Source: Candidatus Rothia avicola
GTDB lineage: Bacteria > Actinomycetota > Actinomycetes > Actinomycetales > Micrococcaceae
Length of the DNA: 64,000 bases
Direction: 5' to 3'
NCBI GenBank assembly: GCA_019115985.1
Contig: DXCN01000061.1
Coordinates: forward strand, 1 to 64,000
Shown here: positions 61,030 through 64,000 of the stretch, piece by piece
Layout of the letters: every line of letters starts with the position of its first letter
How positions within the stretch are numbered: the first letter of the stretch is position 1
Notes under the pieces: model-generated
Told to the model about the DNA's origin: nothing
What the model saw: only the letters and a program-made list of their open reading frames with translations
Database searches by the model: none
Program-made: the position numbers and the translations under genes

Positions 61030-61096
61030 TCTGCCCCTCTCTAAGGTAAGAGAGTAAGGACGCTCGCGCCCCGGCCAGGTTGCCCCTGGCCGGGGC
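61030..61096. repeat. Direct repeat, copy 2, at the right end of the bacteriocin cassette
   Basis: A 67-bp copy of 57543-57610 in the same orientation, including a full second terminator stem (61068-61079 with 61085-61096). It begins 31 bases after the ATPase stop and gives the cassette its own terminator. Period between copies is 3487 bp. Confidence 0.95.
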
Positions 61097-61193
61097 ACTG
61101 CCCTTTAAGGGCGAAGGCAGGAACCGTTCAGCGGGTGCCCAGTTCAGGCGGTAAAATAGGAAAATCACGGACGAGAGGGCAGGAAGAACACTT

Positions 61194-61844
61194 ATGGCAC
61201 GCACACCGGGTAAGAAACCCAACCCCATCGCAGCCTTTTTTGGCTTCGGCCTGGGGAAGCCGGTGTCCACCCCCTCTCGGGAAAAGCAGGCCAAACCCCG
61301 CCGCGCCCGGGCAGCTAAACCCCTGCGCGCTGAGACCACCGCAGAAACCCCCTCGCAGGAACTGGGCACCCCGGTAGCCGCCCACTCCTTTAGCGGGCAC
61401 TTCATCACCTTCGCCATCGTGCTGGTGATTATCGCCCTGTCGGTCTACACCCCGCTGACCTCCTTCATCCGCCAGCAAAACGAAATCAATGACGCCAAGG
61501 CCAGCATCGCTGCCCTGCAAGCCGAGCAGGATTCACTGAACGCCCAGGTCAGCTGGTGGCAGGATGACAACTACGTCAAGCAACAGGCCCGTAGTCGTCT
61601 CTTCTACGTACAACCGGGGGAGACCCCCTACCTGGTGGTAGGGGTGGACTCCACCAGCGAACTGGCGGACGACACCAGCGCAGCCGCTAAAACTGCCCCA
61701 GAAGACTCCTGGACCACCAAACTCTGGGGCTCCCTGCAGCTGGCAGCCGAAGACACCTCCGTCAGTAGCCCGAGCCTCGGCACCTCAAGCAGTCCTAGCG
61801 CTAGCCCCTCAGCTAGCTCTAGCGCTACCGCCACCAACCGCTAG
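61194..61844 (+). CDS. divIC: Septum formation initiator family protein (DivIC/FtsB)
   Basis: Bitopic divisome protein, 216 residues. A basic cytoplasmic N-terminus (about 1-65), one membrane segment (about 68-92, FITFAIVLVIIALSVYTPL), then a coiled coil (about 95-120, INDAKASIAALQAEQDSLNA) and the conserved WWQDDNYVKQQARSRLFYVQ and PGETPYLV. The tail is Ser/Ala-rich. In related genomes it lies next to eno; here it is pushed away by the bacteriocin cassette. Confidence 0.92.
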   Translation: MARTPGKKPNPIAAFFGFGLGKPVSTPSREKQAKPRRARAAKPLRAETTAETPSQELGTPVAAHSFSGHFITFAIVLVIIALSVYTPLTSFIRQQNEINDAKASIAALQAEQDSLNAQVSWWQDDNYVKQQARSRLFYVQPGETPYLVVGVDSTSELADDTSAAAKTAPEDSWTTKLWGSLQLAAEDTSVSSPSLGTSSSPSASPSASSSATATNR

Positions 61845-61887
61845 CGCCGGTAGACTAGAGAAACCAGCACCATCTTCTAAGGACACC

Positions 61888-62469
61888 ATGACCACACCCG
61901 CGAGCACCGCCCACCAGCCCCACGGCTTCGGCGTCACCGCCGAAACCCTCACCCCCACCGAGCTTGACCTGAAAGTGCTCTCAGCCCAGCTGGGGCGCAC
62001 CGTGCGCGATGTCGTGGAAATCCCGGCCCGCTGCGTCTGCGGCAACCCCCTGGTAGCCGCCACCGCCCCGCGCCTGGCCAACGGTTCACCCTTCCCCACC
62101 ACCTTCTACCTGGCCCACCCCGTCATCACCGCCGCAGCCTCCCGCCTCGAAGCGGAAGGCGCCATGTACGAGATGACCGATGAAGTCACCGACGACGAAA
62201 GCAAGGCGGCCGCCTATCGGGGCGCCCACGAGAACTACCTGGCAGAACGCGAACGTATTCGCGTCAAGGCCGGTCTAGAAGAAGTACCCGAAATTGAGGG
62301 CGTTTCAGCCGGGGGCATGCCCACCCGCGTCAAATGCCTGCACGCCGTGCTCGGCCACACCCTGGCCGTTGGCCGCGGCATCAACCCCTACGGGGATGCA
62401 ACTCTCGACCTCATTGCTGAGTGGTGGACCCCCGAAACCTGCCACTGCGATCCTGCCTGGCGCGACTAG
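61888..62469 (+). CDS. DUF501 family protein
   Basis: A cytosolic protein of 193 residues, conserved in actinobacteria between divIC and ppx. Cys-containing motifs that may bind metal: PARCVCGNPLVAATAPRL (about 49-66), TRVKCLHAVLGHTLAVGRG (about 148-166), and the end PETCHCDPAWRD. FPTTFYLAHP is also conserved. Function is unknown for the family. Confidence 0.92.
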   Translation: MTTPASTAHQPHGFGVTAETLTPTELDLKVLSAQLGRTVRDVVEIPARCVCGNPLVAATAPRLANGSPFPTTFYLAHPVITAAASRLEAEGAMYEMTDEVTDDESKAAAYRGAHENYLAERERIRVKAGLEEVPEIEGVSAGGMPTRVKCLHAVLGHTLAVGRGINPYGDATLDLIAEWWTPETCHCDPAWRD

Positions 62470-62530
62470 CCGTCCACCGGCGTCCGCCCCACCCTACCTA
62501 AACCTGCCCTACGAGTCACCGGGAGTAACC

Positions 62531-63487
62531 ATGCGCGTTGGCGCTATCGACTGCGGAACCAACTCAATTCGCCTGCTCATCGCCGAGGCCGAAGCCACCG
62601 ACCACGGCTTTGTGCTCACCGACCTTGAGCGTCGCATGAAGATTGTGCGCCTGGGCAAGGGCGTGGACGCCACCGGCTGGCTCGCCAAAGAATCCCTGGA
62701 GCGCACGTTCGCAGCGGCCCGTGAATACACTGAACTTCTGCGCGAATACGGGGTAGAGCAGGTGCGCTTTGCCGCCACCAGCGCCACCCGCGACGCGGGC
62801 AACCGCCAGATTTTCATCGACGGAATCCGCGAGATTCTGGGGGTAGAACCCGAAGTCATTACCGGCCGGGAAGAGGCAGAACTGTCCTTTGCAGGTGCTG
62901 TTTCGTCGGTGGGTAATACCGACGAGATGACCCTGGTGATTGACCTGGGCGGCGGCTCCACCGAGTTCGTGATGGGGAACAAGGACGGCCTGGCCGCAGC
63001 CCGCTCGGTCGATATCGGCTGCGTGCGTATGACCGAACGCCATATTAGCTCCGACCCCGCCAACGTCACCCAGGTTTCCCGCGTCATTGCAGATACCGAC
63101 CGGGCAATTGCAACCGCAAGTGCCTCCGTTGACCTATCGGCGGCCCGCCGCGTCGTGGGCGTGGCGGGAACCGTCACCACCGTGGCAGCCCACGTGATGG
63201 GGCTTGACGCCTACGACCCCGAAAAAATCGACTGTGCCGAAATCGCCATCAAGGACATCTCCCGGGCCGCTGCCGACATGGTCGCTATGACCAGCGCCGA
63301 ACGCGCCGCCCTGCCCTACATGCACGAGGGCCGGGTGGACGTCATCCCCGCAGGGTCGGTTGTCTGGGCCCGTATCGTCGAGCGCATCGGCACCCTCACC
63401 GGGGGAGCGGTCACCAGCGCTATTGCCTCAGAAAAAGATATCCTCGACGGTCTGGCCCTGTCGATTGCCGAACGCGCCAGCCGCTAG
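62531..63487 (+). CDS. Ppx/GppA-type exopolyphosphatase
   Basis: Hydrolyses polyphosphate or pppGpp, 318 residues, actinobacterial short form without the C-terminal HD domain. The ASKHA-fold motifs are MRVGAIDCGTNSIRLLIAE (1-19), the phosphate-binding LVIDLGGGSTEFVMG (about 138-152) and GVAGTVTTVAAH (about 214-225). ATG 62531 begins the first strand and is preceded by GGGAG; the open extension upstream overlaps DUF501 and is rejected. Confidence 0.94.
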   Translation: MRVGAIDCGTNSIRLLIAEAEATDHGFVLTDLERRMKIVRLGKGVDATGWLAKESLERTFAAAREYTELLREYGVEQVRFAATSATRDAGNRQIFIDGIREILGVEPEVITGREEAELSFAGAVSSVGNTDEMTLVIDLGGGSTEFVMGNKDGLAAARSVDIGCVRMTERHISSDPANVTQVSRVIADTDRAIATASASVDLSAARRVVGVAGTVTTVAAHVMGLDAYDPEKIDCAEIAIKDISRAAADMVAMTSAERAALPYMHEGRVDVIPAGSVVWARIVERIGTLTGGAVTSAIASEKDILDGLALSIAERASR

Positions 63488-63496
63488 GAGCCGCCC

Positions 63497-64000
63497 ATGG
63501 CCTTTCGGCGACTCCCCACCGGCACCGCCCTGCTCGCCAGCAGCCTGGCTCTAGCCACCGCCCTGGCGCTCGGCGTGCTCCCTGCCCGAGCCACTACAGC
63601 GAGCCCCTCGGCTAGTGCCAGCGCCAGCCCCAGCACCTTGGCCTCGGTGCCCACCATCGCTGCCCCCAAGGGTGACTCTATCCGTGCCCGCGAGTACTGG
63701 CTCACCCAGTACGGCTTTACCGACCTGTGGAGTGAAACCACCGGCAAGGGCGTTACCGTCGCCGTCATCGACACCGGTGTGGACGGCACCCACCAAGACC
63801 TCACCGGTAACGTGGTGAGCGGCTACGACGCCTCGACCGGAACCACCAAGAATAAGGGCTGGAAGGGCCTGGGTGTTGAGCCCGAACACGGCACCCTGGT
63901 TGCCTCTGTCATCGCAGGCCATGGCCACAATGACGGTACCACCCCCGCCAATTCCGGTGAACCCGGGGAGTCCGCAGGCATGATCGGCGTAGCACCCGAT
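63497..64000 (+). CDS. Subtilisin-like serine protease (S8), 3' end outside window
   Basis: A secreted peptidase; the first 168 residues are visible. Signal peptide about 1-33 (LASSLALATALALGVLPARA), a Ser/Pro-rich linker, then the S8 domain: catalytic Asp in VAVIDTGVDGTHQDL (about 92) and His in EHGTLVASVIAGHG (about 131). The Ser lies beyond the window. This resembles mycosin-type or related actinobacterial proteases; a C-terminal membrane anchor cannot be checked. Confidence 0.92.
   Translation, partial: MAFRRLPTGTALLASSLALATALALGVLPARATTASPSASASASPSTLASVPTIAAPKGDSIRAREYWLTQYGFTDLWSETTGKGVTVAVIDTGVDGTHQDLTGNVVSGYDASTGTTKNKGWKGLGVEPEHGTLVASVIAGHGHNDGTTPANSGEPGESAGMIGVAPD

Overview
The window is chromosomal DNA of a high-GC Gram-positive actinobacterium. 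GC is about 60% by eye, GTG starts are frequent, and gene order is typically actinobacterial (dnaK-grpE-dnaJ-hspR; perM-purN-purH; sdhCDAB; eno-divIC-DUF501-ppx). Protein character and gene neighbourhoods fit the Micrococcaceae, most likely Rothia or a close relative. The genus is an inference and was not checked by a search. I found no rRNA, tRNA or CRISPR array.

Layout. 1-3619: end of the heat-shock operon (dnaK 3' part, grpE, zinc-finger-less dnaJ, hspR), followed by a remnant of a luciferase-like oxidoreductase. 4.2-10.9 kb: transport block with two AGCS amino acid:cation symporters, trmB, a DoxX-like protein and a CycA-like permease. 10.9-21.8 kb: membrane-anchored HNH nuclease, an unrecognised 483-aa protein, Tex, an aldo/keto reductase, an MFS exporter and a SWIM-SNF2 helicase. 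22-23.4 kb: small accessory spot with an antitoxin/PIN-toxin pair, a 27-bp inverted repeat and a broken SDR gene. 23.5-32.6 kb: perM, purN, purH, a VWA/solute-binding fusion protein, glyA, folD (purine and one-carbon metabolism). 32.6-38.3 kb: GntR regulator, trpS, a 2H phosphoesterase, an AztD-like zinc lipoprotein behind a Zur-like operator, mannose-1-phosphate guanylyltransferase. 38.6-42.1 kb: sdhCDAB. 42.2-44.5 kb: Tat-exported protein and M20 amidohydrolase. 44.8-55.3 kb: nucleoside uptake and salvage (BMP lipoprotein, ATPase, two permeases, cdd, deoA, an unknown protein, add). 55.3-64 kb: mazG, eno, a lactococcin-972-type bacteriocin cassette, divIC, DUF501, ppx/gppA and the start of a subtilisin-like protease.

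The most striking accessory feature is the bacteriocin cassette (57.6-61.0 kb). It is visibly AT-richer than its surroundings and holds a secreted lactococcin-972-like peptide, a large integral membrane protein and an ABC ATPase. It sits between eno and divIC, genes that are normally close together, and is bracketed by two near-identical 67/68-bp direct copies of the eno terminator region. This looks like a recent insertion scar.

Other signals outside ordinary genes: a 9-mer AAGGACGCC seen at least 17 times, several in intergenic DNA and once as an inverted pair forming a terminator; two intergenic elements made of nested inverted repeats (35.5 and 50.4 kb); three broken genes or gene remnants; a Zur-like box; and CRP/GlxR-like half-sites before the M20 and nucleoside-uptake genes.
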